A DNA stretch of 64,000 bases from Klebsiella pneumoniae (GTDB lineage: Bacteria > Verrucomicrobiota > Verrucomicrobiia > Limisphaerales > SXTU01). The notes beneath the pieces are model-generated. The model saw only the letters and a program-made list of their open reading frames with translations, searched no databases and was not told the origin of the DNA. This document shows positions 50,321 through 59,833 of the stretch, piece after piece (the stretch's first letter is position 1; each line of letters starts with the position of its first letter). Location: assembly GCA_943330855.2 (NCBI GenBank), contig CALQJI020000001.1, positions 1 through 64,000 of the forward strand, given 5' to 3'. The position numbers and the translations under genes are program-made.

Positions 50321-50499
50321 GGCGGAATCTTTAGCACGGGACGCGGGGCGGGTGAAGCGCGGAGGGGAAAATTATAAGGAGGGCTGGAATGAAGGGGGAC
50401 AGCCCCTACCTTTGCTGTTCTTTCGCCGTGACCTTGTAGCTGACACCTCCTTCTGAACCCTGCACGCTGCGCGGGAACGAAAGATACTTTATAAACGCT

Positions 50500-50742
50500 A
50501 TGCTGGGTCTCGCCGAACTACTCGTCCTTCTATCGCTGCTGGGATTGGGACTCCTGGTGGGGCTGGCGTTGCTGGCGATGGGATTCTGGGTCTGGATGCT
50601 CATCGACTGCGCCACGAAGGAATCAACCATCGGCAACGACAAGCTCATCTGGGTGCTGATCATTCTCTTCACGCACTTGCTGGGCGCGTTGCTCTACTGC
50701 CTCATTCGACGGCCTCGCCGCAAGGCCGAGCTGGGCGCGTGA
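50500..50742 (+). CDS. small membrane protein, PLDc_N domain
   Basis: 80 residues with two hydrophobic segments (about 5-32 and 48-68), the second followed by a basic RRPRRKAE tail. The spacing and the WMLIDCATKE and LLYCLIRRP segments match the phospholipase-D-nuclease N-terminal domain, which is a membrane domain found alone or with cardiolipin synthases. It precedes the NfeD-like and flotillin genes and may share their membrane-microdomain context. Confidence 0.8.
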   Translation: MLGLAELLVLLSLLGLGLLVGLALLAMGFWVWMLIDCATKESTIGNDKLIWVLIILFTHLLGALLYCLIRRPRRKAELGA

Positions 50743-50815
50743 AATCGCTTTCGCACTTGCCTGCCCGCACGCTGCCGACTTAACTGCTACCGCATTCACC
50801 AACCACGAGGTCTTC

Positions 50816-51367
50816 ATGAATCTGGACGCGTTAATCTATTTGCTCTGCCTCGGCGGCGGCTTCCTCTTTCTCGTCGTCCTCGCGCTCACGGGGCACTTCT
50901 TCGACGGCGTCGGGCACCACGATGTGGGCAGCAGTGGCCACGTGGACGGCGCGGATCACGGCGGCGTTTCAGCCTTCAGCCCGATAATCATCGCCGCGTT
51001 CGTGACGGGATTCGGCGCGTTCGGTTATCTCCTGAGCATGGTTGAAGCGACCAAGTCGCCGGCTCTCAGCGCGCCGCTGGCGGCGGTGGGCGCGTTCGCG
51101 TTTGCCAGCGTCATCGTTTCGGCGCTGCGGCTGGTGTTCCGCAAGACGCAAAGCTCCAGCGAGTCCCAGGCCGCCAGCGTCGTGGGCTCCACCGCCACGC
51201 TCGGCACCGGCATCCCGGAGAACGGCGTCGGGGAAATCGTCTATGTCCAAGGCGGCACGCGCTACACCGCGCCCGCGCGGACGGAGGATGGTAAAGCCAT
51301 TGCCACCGGAGCTGCGGTCACCGTGACGCGCCTCGTCGGCACGCAGTTTTTCGTCAAGGCGGCTTAA
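50816..51367 (+). CDS. NfeD-like membrane protein
   Basis: 183 residues with membrane segments at about 6-28, 59-80 and 89-108, and a histidine-rich first loop (GHHDVGSSGHVDGADHGG). The C-terminal part (about 120-183) is an OB-fold-like NfeD domain: ATLGTGIPENGVGEIVYVQGG and VTVTRLVGTQFFVK. NfeD proteins partner with flotillins, whose gene starts 24 bp downstream, so a complex in membrane microdomains is the natural reading. Confidence 0.88.
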   Translation: MNLDALIYLLCLGGGFLFLVVLALTGHFFDGVGHHDVGSSGHVDGADHGGVSAFSPIIIAAFVTGFGAFGYLLSMVEATKSPALSAPLAAVGAFAFASVIVSALRLVFRKTQSSSESQAASVVGSTATLGTGIPENGVGEIVYVQGGTRYTAPARTEDGKAIATGAAVTVTRLVGTQFFVKAA

Positions 51368-51391
51368 CTTTTTGTCAGTCTCATTACACCT

Positions 51392-52918
51392 ATGCACCTA
51401 TTACCTCTCCTCGCCCAAGTAACCCCGTTCGGCTCGGCCCTCGGCGTGGCTGCGATGCTGGCACTGTTAGTCACCGTCATCATCATCGCGGCTCTCTTCG
51501 CGAATCGCTACGAGAAGGTCGGTCCCAACGAAGTCCTCGTCATCTCCGGTCGCAAGCGCCGCGTCGTCGACCCTGACGGCAAGACCCGCGACGTCGGCTT
51601 CCGCATCGTCAAGGGCGGCGGCGTGTTCGTTTGGCCCATCTTCGAGCGCCAGGACAAACTCTCGCTGGAGCTCCTCACCATCGATGTGCAGACCCCCGAG
51701 GTTTACACCAGCAAGGGCGTGCCGGTGAAGGTGGACGGCGTCGCCCAAATCAAGATCAAGGGCGACGACATCTCCATCGCCACCGCCGCCGAGCAGTTCC
51801 TCAGCAAGCCCACCGAGGAGATCAAAAACGTCGCCATGCAGACGCTGGAAGGCCACCTCCGCGCGATCCTCGGCACGATGACGGTGGAGGAGATTTACCA
51901 GAACCGCGACGCCTTCGCATCGAAGGTGCAAGAAGTCGCCGCCGGGGACATGGCAAACATGGGCCTGGGCATCGTGAGCTTCACCATCCGCGACATCCGC
52001 GACACCCAGGGCTACCTCGACGCGCTCGGCAAACCCCGCATCGCCCAGGTCAAGCGCGACGCCCAGATCGCCCAAGCCGAGGCCGACCGCGACGCGATGA
52101 TCAAGTCCTCCCAAGCGACGCAGGCCGGTCAGGAAGCCAAGTTCGCCGCCGACTCGAAGATCGCCGAAGCGCAACGCGACTACCAAAGCAACGTCGCCCA
52201 ATACCAGGCCACGGTGAACCAGAAGAAAGCCGAGTCCGACCTCGCCTATGACCTCCAGAAATACAAGACCGGCCAGCTTGTAAAGGCGGAAGAAGTGCAG
52301 GTCGAAATCATCGCCAAGCAGAAGCAGATCGAACTTCAGCAGCAGGAAATCCTCCGCAAGCAACGCGAGCTGGAAGCCACCGTGCAGAAGCCCGCCGACG
52401 CCGAGCGCTACAAGGTCGAGACCCTCGCCAACGCGCGGAAGTTCCAGCTTGAGACCGAAGCCGCCGGTGCCGCCGCCGCCACGAAAGCCACGGGGTTCGC
52501 CGCCGCCGATGTCAACAAAGCCACCGGCCTCGCCGAGGCCGAAGCGAACAAGGCCAAGGGTCTTGCCCAGGCCGACATCATCATGGCGCAAGGCAAAGCG
52601 ACCGCCGAGGCCACGCGCCTCAAGGCCGAAGCCTTCCAGCAATACAACGAAGCCGCCGTCATCGAACTCCTGGTCAAGGTCTTGCCCGACATCGCCGGTC
52701 GCATCAGCGAGCCGCTCTCGAAGATGGAGAAGATGGTCATCATCAACTCCGGCAGCGGCCCCGGCGGCGGCGCGAGCAAGCTCACCGGCGACATCACACA
52801 AATCATCGCCCAGCTCCCGCCGGTGCTGGAGAGCCTCACCGGCATCAAGTTCGAGAAGCTCCTGGCGCAGGTGCCCGCGCTGAAGAGCGCGATGGAGAAG
52901 GATGAAACAAAGAGCTAG
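51392..52918 (+). CDS. flotillin-like SPFH/band 7 protein (YuaG/YqiK type)
   Basis: 508 residues. A membrane anchor at about 12-35 is followed by an SPFH domain (YEKVGPNEVLVISGRKRRVV, PEVYTSKGVPVKVDGVAQIK, EIYQNRDAFASKVQEVA) and then an extended coiled coil rich in E, A, K and Q (about 225-430) typical of flotillins. The C-terminus (LPDIAGRISEPLSKMEKMVI) is the flotillin end domain. Flotillins organise membrane microdomains, with the NfeD-like partner adjacent. The pair is conserved across bacteria. Confidence 0.93.
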   Translation: MHLLPLLAQVTPFGSALGVAAMLALLVTVIIIAALFANRYEKVGPNEVLVISGRKRRVVDPDGKTRDVGFRIVKGGGVFVWPIFERQDKLSLELLTIDVQTPEVYTSKGVPVKVDGVAQIKIKGDDISIATAAEQFLSKPTEEIKNVAMQTLEGHLRAILGTMTVEEIYQNRDAFASKVQEVAAGDMANMGLGIVSFTIRDIRDTQGYLDALGKPRIAQVKRDAQIAQAEADRDAMIKSSQATQAGQEAKFAADSKIAEAQRDYQSNVAQYQATVNQKKAESDLAYDLQKYKTGQLVKAEEVQVEIIAKQKQIELQQQEILRKQRELEATVQKPADAERYKVETLANARKFQLETEAAGAAAATKATGFAAADVNKATGLAEAEANKAKGLAQADIIMAQGKATAEATRLKAEAFQQYNEAAVIELLVKVLPDIAGRISEPLSKMEKMVIINSGSGPGGGASKLTGDITQIIAQLPPVLESLTGIKFEKLLAQVPALKSAMEKDETKS

Positions 52919-52929
52919 TTGCGCCAGCA

Positions 52930-53202
52930 ATGAAAGCCTACGAAGAGCTCATCAAGTTCATTGCCTCGCGGAATCCGCGCGAGGCGATTGACTTCAAGCC
53001 TTCCGAGCCGTCCAGCCAGCGCGCGTGGTCGCTGGTGGAGCGGCAGAAGGACGCCAGCTTGTCCGCCGAGGAACGGGACGGGTTGCACCACTATCGCGAA
53101 CTTGAGCACTTGATGCGGCTCGCGAAGGCGCGGGCGCGGCAGCTTCTGGCCCATGCTGGAGGGTCTCATCAATCTCAAGAATCATCCCATTCCTCGGCAT
53201 GA
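52930..53202 (+). CDS. small conserved protein of unknown function
   Basis: 90 residues, acidic and helical: MKAYEELIKFIASRNPRE, then RAWSLVERQKDASLSAEE, then YRELEHLMRLAKARARQLL. It resembles short proteins that lie beside HNH endonuclease genes in other bacteria; no HNH gene follows here. Its stop overlaps the next start (ATGA), so the two are coupled. Toxin-antitoxin membership is possible but unsupported. Confidence 0.6.
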   Translation: MKAYEELIKFIASRNPREAIDFKPSEPSSQRAWSLVERQKDASLSAEERDGLHHYRELEHLMRLAKARARQLLAHAGGSHQSQESSHSSA

Positions 53203-54263
53203 GAGTCCTGCTGTTCCTCCTGCTCTGCGCCGCGAACGCCCAAGCCGCGACCCTCAAGTCATGGGGCCGCAGCGTGCAATTCGGGTCCATCCGCTCGCTT
53301 GATGCAACCGGCGGATACTCTGACGTCATGTGGACCACTTCCGATAGCATCAGTTCCAACATGCCCCGCTATTACATCAGCAACGGCCTGATCTACGTCA
53401 GCGGGGAACTCCGGCAGGACGGCACCAGCACTTCATTCGAGACGGAATACCTCGTGTATCAGGAATCCACCGGACTGTTCACTTCCTATGGCCACATGAT
53501 GACCTTCATGCCGGTCATCGACTCCAACGGCAACGGGGTGCCCGACTGGATGGAGCTCGACCAGCCGGCGAGCTTCAGCATCACCGCCTTCCTTAACAAG
53601 GACTATCCGATTGCCAGTTCCGTAACAGCGCCGATGACCTTTACCCGCGCGTCTGGCAGCCTCACGGGCACCTACACCATCCAGTTCGGCACAGCGCCCG
53701 CACTCACGGGCACATGGTCAGTTTTCTACGCCGAGGGCGCAGTGACACCGAACCGCGCGACCGCCACGGCGGACTTCAGTGTGACGGGCATCGGCGGCAC
53801 CCGCACCGCCACCGCCACGATGACCTTCCAAGGCCACAATCAGATCACCCTGCCACCGTTCACAGCTAGCGGCGCAGGCAGGCCGACCACCAGCACCGTC
53901 GGTGACACCGTCCTGACCCGCTCAGGCAAAACTTACCGAGGGGAAGCCACCGGTTCGGACGGCCTCACGGACACGCCTTGGGCCGACTTCCTGCGAAGCC
54001 GTTGGGAAATCACCGACCTCTCCGACGCGGACGGCGACGGCATCCCCGACCTCTCTGACGCACTCCTCTCCCCGCCGGCCATCGTCCGCCTACCACTCCC
54101 GCGCTTCGACTTCCCCGTGACGCCCAGCTACACCTACCGCCTGCGCGGCAGCACCGACTTGGTGACGTGGATCGACTACGCCACGCACACTGCAAGCGGC
54201 ACCGTCTGGCAATACACCCCCCCGGCAGGCAGCCGTGCATTCCTCAAGATTGTCTCTCCATAA
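53199..54263 (+). CDS. secreted protein with calcium-type repeats
   Basis: 354 residues with a signal peptide (about 1-17). Two DSNGNGVPDWME-like and DADGDGIPDLSDALL segments are thrombospondin type 3/dockerin-like Ca-binding turns. The centre is beta-rich with Thr/Ala-rich strands, and the C-terminus (TYRLRGSTDLVTWIDY, FLKIVSP) matches the tail seen on many verrucomicrobial secreted proteins. A surface or extracellular structural role is inferred; no enzyme motif was seen. Translation is coupled to the 90-residue protein by a 4-bp overlap. Confidence 0.7.
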   Translation: MRVLLFLLLCAANAQAATLKSWGRSVQFGSIRSLDATGGYSDVMWTTSDSISSNMPRYYISNGLIYVSGELRQDGTSTSFETEYLVYQESTGLFTSYGHMMTFMPVIDSNGNGVPDWMELDQPASFSITAFLNKDYPIASSVTAPMTFTRASGSLTGTYTIQFGTAPALTGTWSVFYAEGAVTPNRATATADFSVTGIGGTRTATATMTFQGHNQITLPPFTASGAGRPTTSTVGDTVLTRSGKTYRGEATGSDGLTDTPWADFLRSRWEITDLSDADGDGIPDLSDALLSPPAIVRLPLPRFDFPVTPSYTYRLRGSTDLVTWIDYATHTASGTVWQYTPPAGSRAFLKIVSP

Positions 54264-54342
54264 AAAATGAGACCAAACTGCCGCCAGCGAAATGCTCAAC
54301 TTGGAACCGAATAAAACTGCATGCTGACTCTAGTTTGAGCCG

Positions 54343-55509
54343 GTGGTGACAAAAGTGCGTAACGTGCCAGCCCTCGAAATCGCCCAAGCCCTCGTCCGCA
54401 TCCCCAGCGTGAACCCGGACTATGACCCGGCCAGCGCGGGCGAGGGCGCGGTCACGGCGTGGATTGATGACTGGGGCCGCGAGAATGGCTTCACCGTCTC
54501 GCGGCAACCCGTCTTGCCGGGGCGGGAGAATGTCCTACTCCAGTTCCGCAACGGCGCGGACCACCCGCACTTCATGCTCAACGGCCACACGGACACCGTG
54601 GGCGTCGGCGGCATGACCGTCTCTCCATTCGGCGGCGAGGTGCGCGAGGGGCGCTTGTGGGGCAGGGGAGCTAGCGACATGAAAGGCCCGCTCGCCTGCA
54701 TGCTGGCCGCTGCGCTGCGCTTGAAGAACGCACCGTCCACCTGGCGCGGCACGCTCACCGTCGCCTGCATGGCGGACGAGGAATTCCGCTTCCGTGGCGT
54801 GACGGCGATGCTGGAGCAGATGTCACGGCTGCCCGACTTCGCCGTCGTGGGCGAACCCACGCGCCTCCGCGTCGTGCGCGGCTGCAAGGGCTGTCTCCGT
54901 TTCGCCATCCACGCGTTCGGTCGGGCTGCGCACAGCAGCAAGCCGCACGAGGGCCGCAGCGCCGTGGTCGCGATGGCGCACGCGATTCTGGATTTGGAAC
55001 GGCACTTCACGACGCGACTCACGCAGATTGCCGCGCCCGGCTTCGGCACGAGCACCGGGTCCATCGGCCTCATCAGCGGCGGCTCGGGCGTGAACATCGT
55101 GCCGGAGCACTGCGCCATCCAAGTGGACATCCGTCTGCTGCCCGGTCAGGACTGGCGCGCGACTTACGACGAAATCGCTCTCCTGTCCGACAACTGGTTG
55201 GCAAAACTCACCGACGGCATTCGCTTCCAATTCGACCCGCCCAGCGTCGTTGACCCCAGCTTCGAGTTCCCCGCCGACCACCCGCTCGTGCAGACCGCGT
55301 GCCGCGTGCTCGGCCAGCCCACGCCCGACGTGGTCTTCTTCTCCTGCGACGCCAGCAAGATCGCCGCGCGTGGCGTGCCCGTGATCGTCCTCGGCCCCGG
55401 CGACATCGCGCAGGCGCACACGGTGGATGAGTTCATCGCGCTGGCGGACTTGGAAGCAGGGACCGACGCCTACGTGCGGCTCGCGCAATCACTGATGCCC
55501 GCCGCCTAG
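54343..55509 (+). CDS. M20-family metallopeptidase (ArgE/DapE type)
   Basis: 388 residues from GTG 54343 (GTG 54346 also possible). Dinuclear zinc ligands are visible as H82 and D84 in NGHTDTVG, D112 in RGASDMKGP and E146/E147 in ACMADEEFRF. The dimerisation domain has GCKGCLRFAIHAFGRAAHSS. ArgE and DapE act on N-acyl amino acids, but broad M20 annotation prevents naming the substrate. Cytosolic. Neighbours do not supply a pathway. Confidence 0.9.
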   Translation: MVTKVRNVPALEIAQALVRIPSVNPDYDPASAGEGAVTAWIDDWGRENGFTVSRQPVLPGRENVLLQFRNGADHPHFMLNGHTDTVGVGGMTVSPFGGEVREGRLWGRGASDMKGPLACMLAAALRLKNAPSTWRGTLTVACMADEEFRFRGVTAMLEQMSRLPDFAVVGEPTRLRVVRGCKGCLRFAIHAFGRAAHSSKPHEGRSAVVAMAHAILDLERHFTTRLTQIAAPGFGTSTGSIGLISGGSGVNIVPEHCAIQVDIRLLPGQDWRATYDEIALLSDNWLAKLTDGIRFQFDPPSVVDPSFEFPADHPLVQTACRVLGQPTPDVVFFSCDASKIAARGVPVIVLGPGDIAQAHTVDEFIALADLEAGTDAYVRLAQSLMPAA

Positions 55510-55513
55510 GAGA

Positions 55514-55529
55514 GCGGCCTTCAGGCCGC
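55514..55529. repeat. GC hairpin, dispersed GCGGCCT family
   Basis: GCGGCCT-TC-AGGCCGC is a perfect 7-bp stem just after the M20 stop, almost identical to 4136-4152. No T-run follows. Confidence 0.6.
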
Positions 55530-55640
55530 AGAAAGGTCGGCTTGTCTGGCGCGCTCAAATCACGATGCGCGCTCAGCCTGCTCCGCTTTCTGCGGCGTGA
55601 ACGCCGCGCTCCAGCGTCGCTGCCACGCCACTCGGCAAAT

Positions 55641-55670
55641 TTTCTTTGTGTCCTTTGCGCCCTCTCGCGG
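55641..55670. repeat. dispersed GTCCTTTGCG element (variant)
   Basis: Contains TTTGTGTCCTTTGCGCCC upstream of the aminotransferase start, sharing GTCCTTTGCG with 24531-24556. Confidence 0.35.
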
Positions 55671-55683
55671 CTAAATCATTTCC

Positions 55684-56808
55684 ATGCTGACACCCGCCTC
55701 ACGCCACCGCGATTTCCCCGCGCTGGGCTCGATGACGTATCTCAACACCGCCGCCGAGAGCATCCCGCCGCTCTGCGTGGGCGAGGCGTTGCAAGCTTAC
55801 TGGCAGGACAAGCTGCGCGGCATGAGGGGCCGCGACGCGCACTTCAAACAAGTCGAGGCATGCCGCGAAATCGCCGCGCGGATGACCGGTTTTCAGCCGG
55901 CGGAAGTTTCCTTCTGCTCGTGCAGCTCGGAGGCTTACAACCTCCTCGCCACTGCCCTCAACCTCCAGTCAACGGACGAAGTCGTGGTCACCAATCTCGA
56001 CTTCCCAGCGGGCGCAACGCCCTGGCTCACCGCCGCCACGCGCCCGCAGACGCGCGTCTGGCAGGCGCGCAACGGGGAACTGCTCGTGGACGACCTCGTG
56101 CCGCTGCTGAACGAGCGCACTAAACTCGTGCAGGTCTCTCTCGTGAGCTTTTACAACGGCCACCGCCTCGCGTGGGCACCGTTCCGCGATGCGGTGCGCC
56201 GACTCGCGCCAAACGCGCTCATCTCGGTGGACGTGACGCAGGCACTCGGTCGCGTAGTGCTGGATTGCGTGGACGCGGACTGTCTCATCAGCAGCACGCA
56301 CAAGTGGACCCTCGGCGTCCACGGCGGCTGCATCATCGGCATCCCGGAGCGCGCGGCGACGCGGCTCACGACGCGCGCGGGCGGCTGGTTTCATTTGCGC
56401 AACGCCTTCGAAACCGACCGTTTTCAGCGCGCGGACATGAAGCCCGGCGCGGCGAGCTTCTCCGTGGGCATGCCGAACTTCGCCGCCATTTACGCGCTGA
56501 ACGCGGCGCTGCGCTACGTGGAGAGCGTCGGCGTCGAAGCCATCGCCCGACACGCGGACCCGCTGGTGGCGCAGGTCCACGCGGGTTTGGTGGAACTCGG
56601 CTTGAAGCCGCTGGCGCCCGCGCAGCCGACAAACCCCACAGGCCTCCTGGCCTTTCTCCATCCGAACACGGCGGTGATTCACGCCGCGCTGGAGCAGGAG
56701 AACATCCACGTCATGCACCACGCAGGGCGGCTGCGCATCGCGGTGGCGGGCTACAACACGGAGGAAGATGTGGCGCGGTTGTTGGCGGCGCTAGCGAGGG
56801 TGGTGTAG
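55684..56808 (+). CDS. class V aminotransferase/cysteine desulfurase-like enzyme
   Basis: 374 residues of the PLP-dependent class V fold. Landmarks: TYLNTAAESIPPLCVGEAL, FCSCSSEAYNLLATAL, NLDFPAGATPWL, ISVDVTQALGRV and the probable PLP lysine in SSTHKWTLGVHGG. No cysteine loop typical of IscS/SufS is evident, so a transaminase or beta-lyase is as likely as desulfurase activity. Its substrate is open. Confidence 0.85.
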   Translation: MLTPASRHRDFPALGSMTYLNTAAESIPPLCVGEALQAYWQDKLRGMRGRDAHFKQVEACREIAARMTGFQPAEVSFCSCSSEAYNLLATALNLQSTDEVVVTNLDFPAGATPWLTAATRPQTRVWQARNGELLVDDLVPLLNERTKLVQVSLVSFYNGHRLAWAPFRDAVRRLAPNALISVDVTQALGRVVLDCVDADCLISSTHKWTLGVHGGCIIGIPERAATRLTTRAGGWFHLRNAFETDRFQRADMKPGAASFSVGMPNFAAIYALNAALRYVESVGVEAIARHADPLVAQVHAGLVELGLKPLAPAQPTNPTGLLAFLHPNTAVIHAALEQENIHVMHHAGRLRIAVAGYNTEEDVARLLAALARVV

Positions 56809-56873
56809 CCGACGAGGGAACTGCAATTTGTAGTGGGTGTTTAGCAATGCACTGCGGGCGAACGACCCATTCC

Positions 56874-56901
56874 CAATCACTAACCACTAATCACTTCTCC
56901 C
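56874..56901 (+). repeat. heptanucleotide leader repeat ACTAACC/ACTAATC
   Basis: ACTAACC, ACTAATC, ACTTCTC at 7-base steps, 32 nt before the RluA-type start. Same pattern as before genes at 6263, 9019 and 11427. Confidence 0.5.
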
Positions 56902-56932
56902 TTTCCCGCCATCCGCTACTCTGTCCGCGCAC

Positions 56933-57757
56933 ATGGCCAAACCGCAGTTTCTAGAACTCTCCGACGCCGAGCCGATTCCGATCCTCTTCGAGGACCGGTC
57001 GGTCATCGCGATTGACAAGCCCGCGGGCTGGATGCTCGTGCCGCATTCGTGGCAGCGAACGGGCTGGAATTTACAGGCCGCTATCAACTCCTCCATCAAC
57101 GCCGGCCACTACTGGGCACGCTCGCGGAACTTAAAATTCCTCCGCTACATCCACCGACTCGACGCGGACACGAGCGGCGTGCTGCTGTTCGGAAAAAGTT
57201 TCGGCGCGGTGGAGACGTATGGCGATTTGTTCGAGTCTCGCCAGATGGAGAAGCGTTACCTCGCCATCGTCCACGGCCAACCGCGCGACGCCGAGTGGAC
57301 GTGTCGCCTAGCCCTCAGCGCCAACCCGCAGGCCATTGGGAGCGTTCACGTGGATGAGCAGGGTAAGGAATGCGAGACGTTCTTCCGCACGTTGGCGACG
57401 AAGGGCAGCTACAGCCTCGTGGAGGCCCATCCTTTCACTGGTCGGCAGCACCAAATCCGTGTCCACCTGAACGCGGTCGGCCACGGCATCTTGGGCGACC
57501 CGCTGTATGGCCCGTCCTCGGAACAGGCGGCCTTCACTCGGCCAGCGATGGCGTTACGCTCGGTGGAACTCTCCTACCGCGACCCGTTCACGAAGCGCCC
57601 CGTGCGCATCCAGGCAGCCGCCGAGACCTGGCTGAAAAAATACGGCTGGGAGGAACGCACGAAAAATTCTCGGTCTCGGCCACTCGCTGCCCCGCCCTCC
57701 AGCCCGCAGAAGCCCGCCTCGGAAAAGCGCGGGGCTCTTCCACTCAAGAGAATTTGA
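56933..57757 (+). CDS. RluA/RluC-family pseudouridine synthase
   Basis: 274 residues. The catalytic aspartate is D77 in YIHRLDADTSGVLLF. Other motifs are IAIDKPAGWMLVPHS, KRYLAIVHGQP, HPFTGRQHQIRVHL and GILGDPLYG. The enzyme isomerises uridine in rRNA or tRNA. There is no S4 domain at the N-terminus, so it is the TruC/RluA-like type. The basic Ser/Pro tail after about 250 may be disordered. Confidence 0.9.
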   Translation: MAKPQFLELSDAEPIPILFEDRSVIAIDKPAGWMLVPHSWQRTGWNLQAAINSSINAGHYWARSRNLKFLRYIHRLDADTSGVLLFGKSFGAVETYGDLFESRQMEKRYLAIVHGQPRDAEWTCRLALSANPQAIGSVHVDEQGKECETFFRTLATKGSYSLVEAHPFTGRQHQIRVHLNAVGHGILGDPLYGPSSEQAAFTRPAMALRSVELSYRDPFTKRPVRIQAAAETWLKKYGWEERTKNSRSRPLAAPPSSPQKPASEKRGALPLKRI

Positions 57758-57793
57758 CCCCTTTCGCGCGCCGTCGACAGACTGCGCAGGACA

Positions 57794-59833
57794 ATGCACG
57801 GCGCAACCTTCCTCCAAGACCTCGCCATCGTGATGATCGCGGCGGCGTTGGTGACGGTGTTTTTCCACAAGCTCCGGCTGCCGGTCGTGCTCGGCTATAT
57901 CCTCGCCGGAGTGCTCATCGGCCCGCACGTCCTGCCATCGCCGCTCATCTCAGACGAGACGACCATCAGGACGCTTTCCGAGCTCGGCATCGTCTTCCTC
58001 ATGTTCTCGCTCGGGCTGGAGTTCAGCTTCCGCCGGCTGCGCAAAGTGGGTGCGACGGCGCTCATTGCCGCGCCGCTTGAAATCCTGCTGATGATTTTCG
58101 TTGGCTACGAGATCGGCCAGTTCTTCGGTTGGTCGCGCATGGATTCGATCTTCCTCGGGGCGATGATTTCCATCTCCTCGACGACCATCATCGTGAAGGC
58201 GTTGCAGGAGGCCGGCCTGACGAAGGAGCCGTTCGCGCAGATCATCTTTGGCATCCTCATCGTGGAGGACATCCTCGCCATCGTGCTCCTGGCGTTGCTC
58301 TCCGGCATCGCGATGACCGGGGCGCTCAACGCAGGCGACGTGGCGGACACGCTCGGGCGGCTGGGAATATTCCTCGTGGTTGCGGTGGTGCTGGGGCTGC
58401 TCCTAGTCCCGCGGCTGCTGGGTTGGGTCACGAAGTTCCGCAGCAACGAAGTCCTCCTCGTGACCGTGCTGGGGCTGTGCTTTGGCGTGTCGCTGCTGGC
58501 GCTCAAGCTCGGCTACAGCGTGGCGCTCGGCGCGTTCATCATCGGCGCGGTGGTGGCGGAGGCGCGCGAGATTGGGCGCATCGAGATGCTCACCAGTTCG
58601 TTGCGCGACCTGTTTTGCGCGGTGTTCTTCGTCGCCATCGGCCTGCTCATCGAGCCGCGCATGCTCGCGCAGCACTGGCTGCCCATCGTGGTCATCACGG
58701 CGGCGGTGGTCATCGGCAAGTCCGTGGCGTGCGCGGGCGGCGCGTTCGTGGCAGGGCACGATAACTGGACCTCGATGCGCGTGGGCAACGGCCTGGGGCA
58801 GATTGGCGAGTTCTCCTTCATCATCGCCGCGCTTGGGTTGCAGCTGAAGGTCACGAGCGAATTCCTCTACCCCATCGCCGTGGCGGTATCGGTCATCACG
58901 GCGTTCCTCACACCGCTGCGGCTCAGGCGCTCAGACGACCTCGTGGCCTGGTGGAGCCGCACCGCGCCGCGGGCCCTGACGAACTACCTCGACCTTTACA
59001 CCGAGTGGCTTGGGCGTTTTCGCGAGAACCGCAAGTCGGGCTTCGTTGGCAAGCTGGTGCGGAAATGGTTTTGGCAAATGGGCCTGAACAGCGTGCTCAC
59101 GGCAGCGGTGTTCATCGTCGCCGTGTTTCTCGCCCAGCGGAAGCCGGCGTGGCTCCCGAAGTTTCCCGGCGGGGAAATTGGCCTGAACGCATTCCTCTGG
59201 CTTGGCGCGACGCTGCTGTCCCTGCCGCTCCTCATCGCGAACTTCCGCAAGCTGCAAGCCCTCGGCCTGCTCGTGGCGGAGGTCAGCGTGCGCCCGGCGG
59301 TGGCTGGCGAAAGCACCGCGAGCATCCGCGCCTTCATCTCACAAGCCATCCCGCTGGCGGGCGCGGTGGCGCTGGCGCTGCTGGTGATGGCCCTGAGTTC
59401 CCCGCTGCTGCCGCCGCTGGAGGTGCTGCTGGTGCTGCTACTCATCGTGGCGCTGGTGATGTGGGTCTGGTGGCGTGCCTTCGTGAAGTGGCATTCCAAA
59501 GCGCAGGTCGCACTCATCGAAACCTTCGAGCGCCCGCCGCCCCCGCGCCCTGAGAGCACCACGCAATTCTTTCGGCTCCTGTCCCACGCACAAATCCGTG
59601 TGGTGCTCGTGCACCCGGGTTCGCCCGTCGCCAGCAAGCTCATCCGCGAACTGGAACTCCGCACCCGCACTGGCGCGAGCGTGGTGGGCATCGAGCGCAA
59701 CGGGGAGAACATCGTCAATCCCGGCCCCGACGAAGAACTCCGCGTGGGCGACAAGCTGCTGCTGCTGGGCAGCAGCGACCAGATCGCACAGGTGTTGGAA
59801 GCATTCCAACTTTCCAAGGACGAAGACCCATGA
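57794..59833 (+). CDS. CPA2-family cation:proton antiporter with RCK_C domain
   Basis: 679 residues. About 12 membrane segments occupy 5-400, with VLGYILAGVLIGPHVL, FLMFSLGLEFSFR, LIVEDILAIVLLALL, LKLGYSVALGAFIIGAVVAEA and GQIGEFSFIIAALGL. A further hydrophobic pair (about 430-560) leads to a C-terminal TrkA-C-like domain (about 585-675: LIRELELRTRTGASVVGI, LRVGDKLLLLGSSDQ). The family moves K+ or Na+ against H+. No nucleotide-binding RCK_N domain is visible, so gating probably uses another ligand. Coupled by ATGA to a SET-domain gene. Confidence 0.9.
   Translation: MHGATFLQDLAIVMIAAALVTVFFHKLRLPVVLGYILAGVLIGPHVLPSPLISDETTIRTLSELGIVFLMFSLGLEFSFRRLRKVGATALIAAPLEILLMIFVGYEIGQFFGWSRMDSIFLGAMISISSTTIIVKALQEAGLTKEPFAQIIFGILIVEDILAIVLLALLSGIAMTGALNAGDVADTLGRLGIFLVVAVVLGLLLVPRLLGWVTKFRSNEVLLVTVLGLCFGVSLLALKLGYSVALGAFIIGAVVAEAREIGRIEMLTSSLRDLFCAVFFVAIGLLIEPRMLAQHWLPIVVITAAVVIGKSVACAGGAFVAGHDNWTSMRVGNGLGQIGEFSFIIAALGLQLKVTSEFLYPIAVAVSVITAFLTPLRLRRSDDLVAWWSRTAPRALTNYLDLYTEWLGRFRENRKSGFVGKLVRKWFWQMGLNSVLTAAVFIVAVFLAQRKPAWLPKFPGGEIGLNAFLWLGATLLSLPLLIANFRKLQALGLLVAEVSVRPAVAGESTASIRAFISQAIPLAGAVALALLVMALSSPLLPPLEVLLVLLLIVALVMWVWWRAFVKWHSKAQVALIETFERPPPPRPESTTQFFRLLSHAQIRVVLVHPGSPVASKLIRELELRTRTGASVVGIERNGENIVNPGPDEELRVGDKLLLLGSSDQIAQVLEAFQLSKDEDP

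Noticed and set aside
50389..50439. 16-codon ORF behind AAGGAGG at 50376-50382
   Set aside because: Good ribosome site, but the peptide (starting MKGDSPYL) is too short and unconserved to support as a gene; possible chance occurrence.
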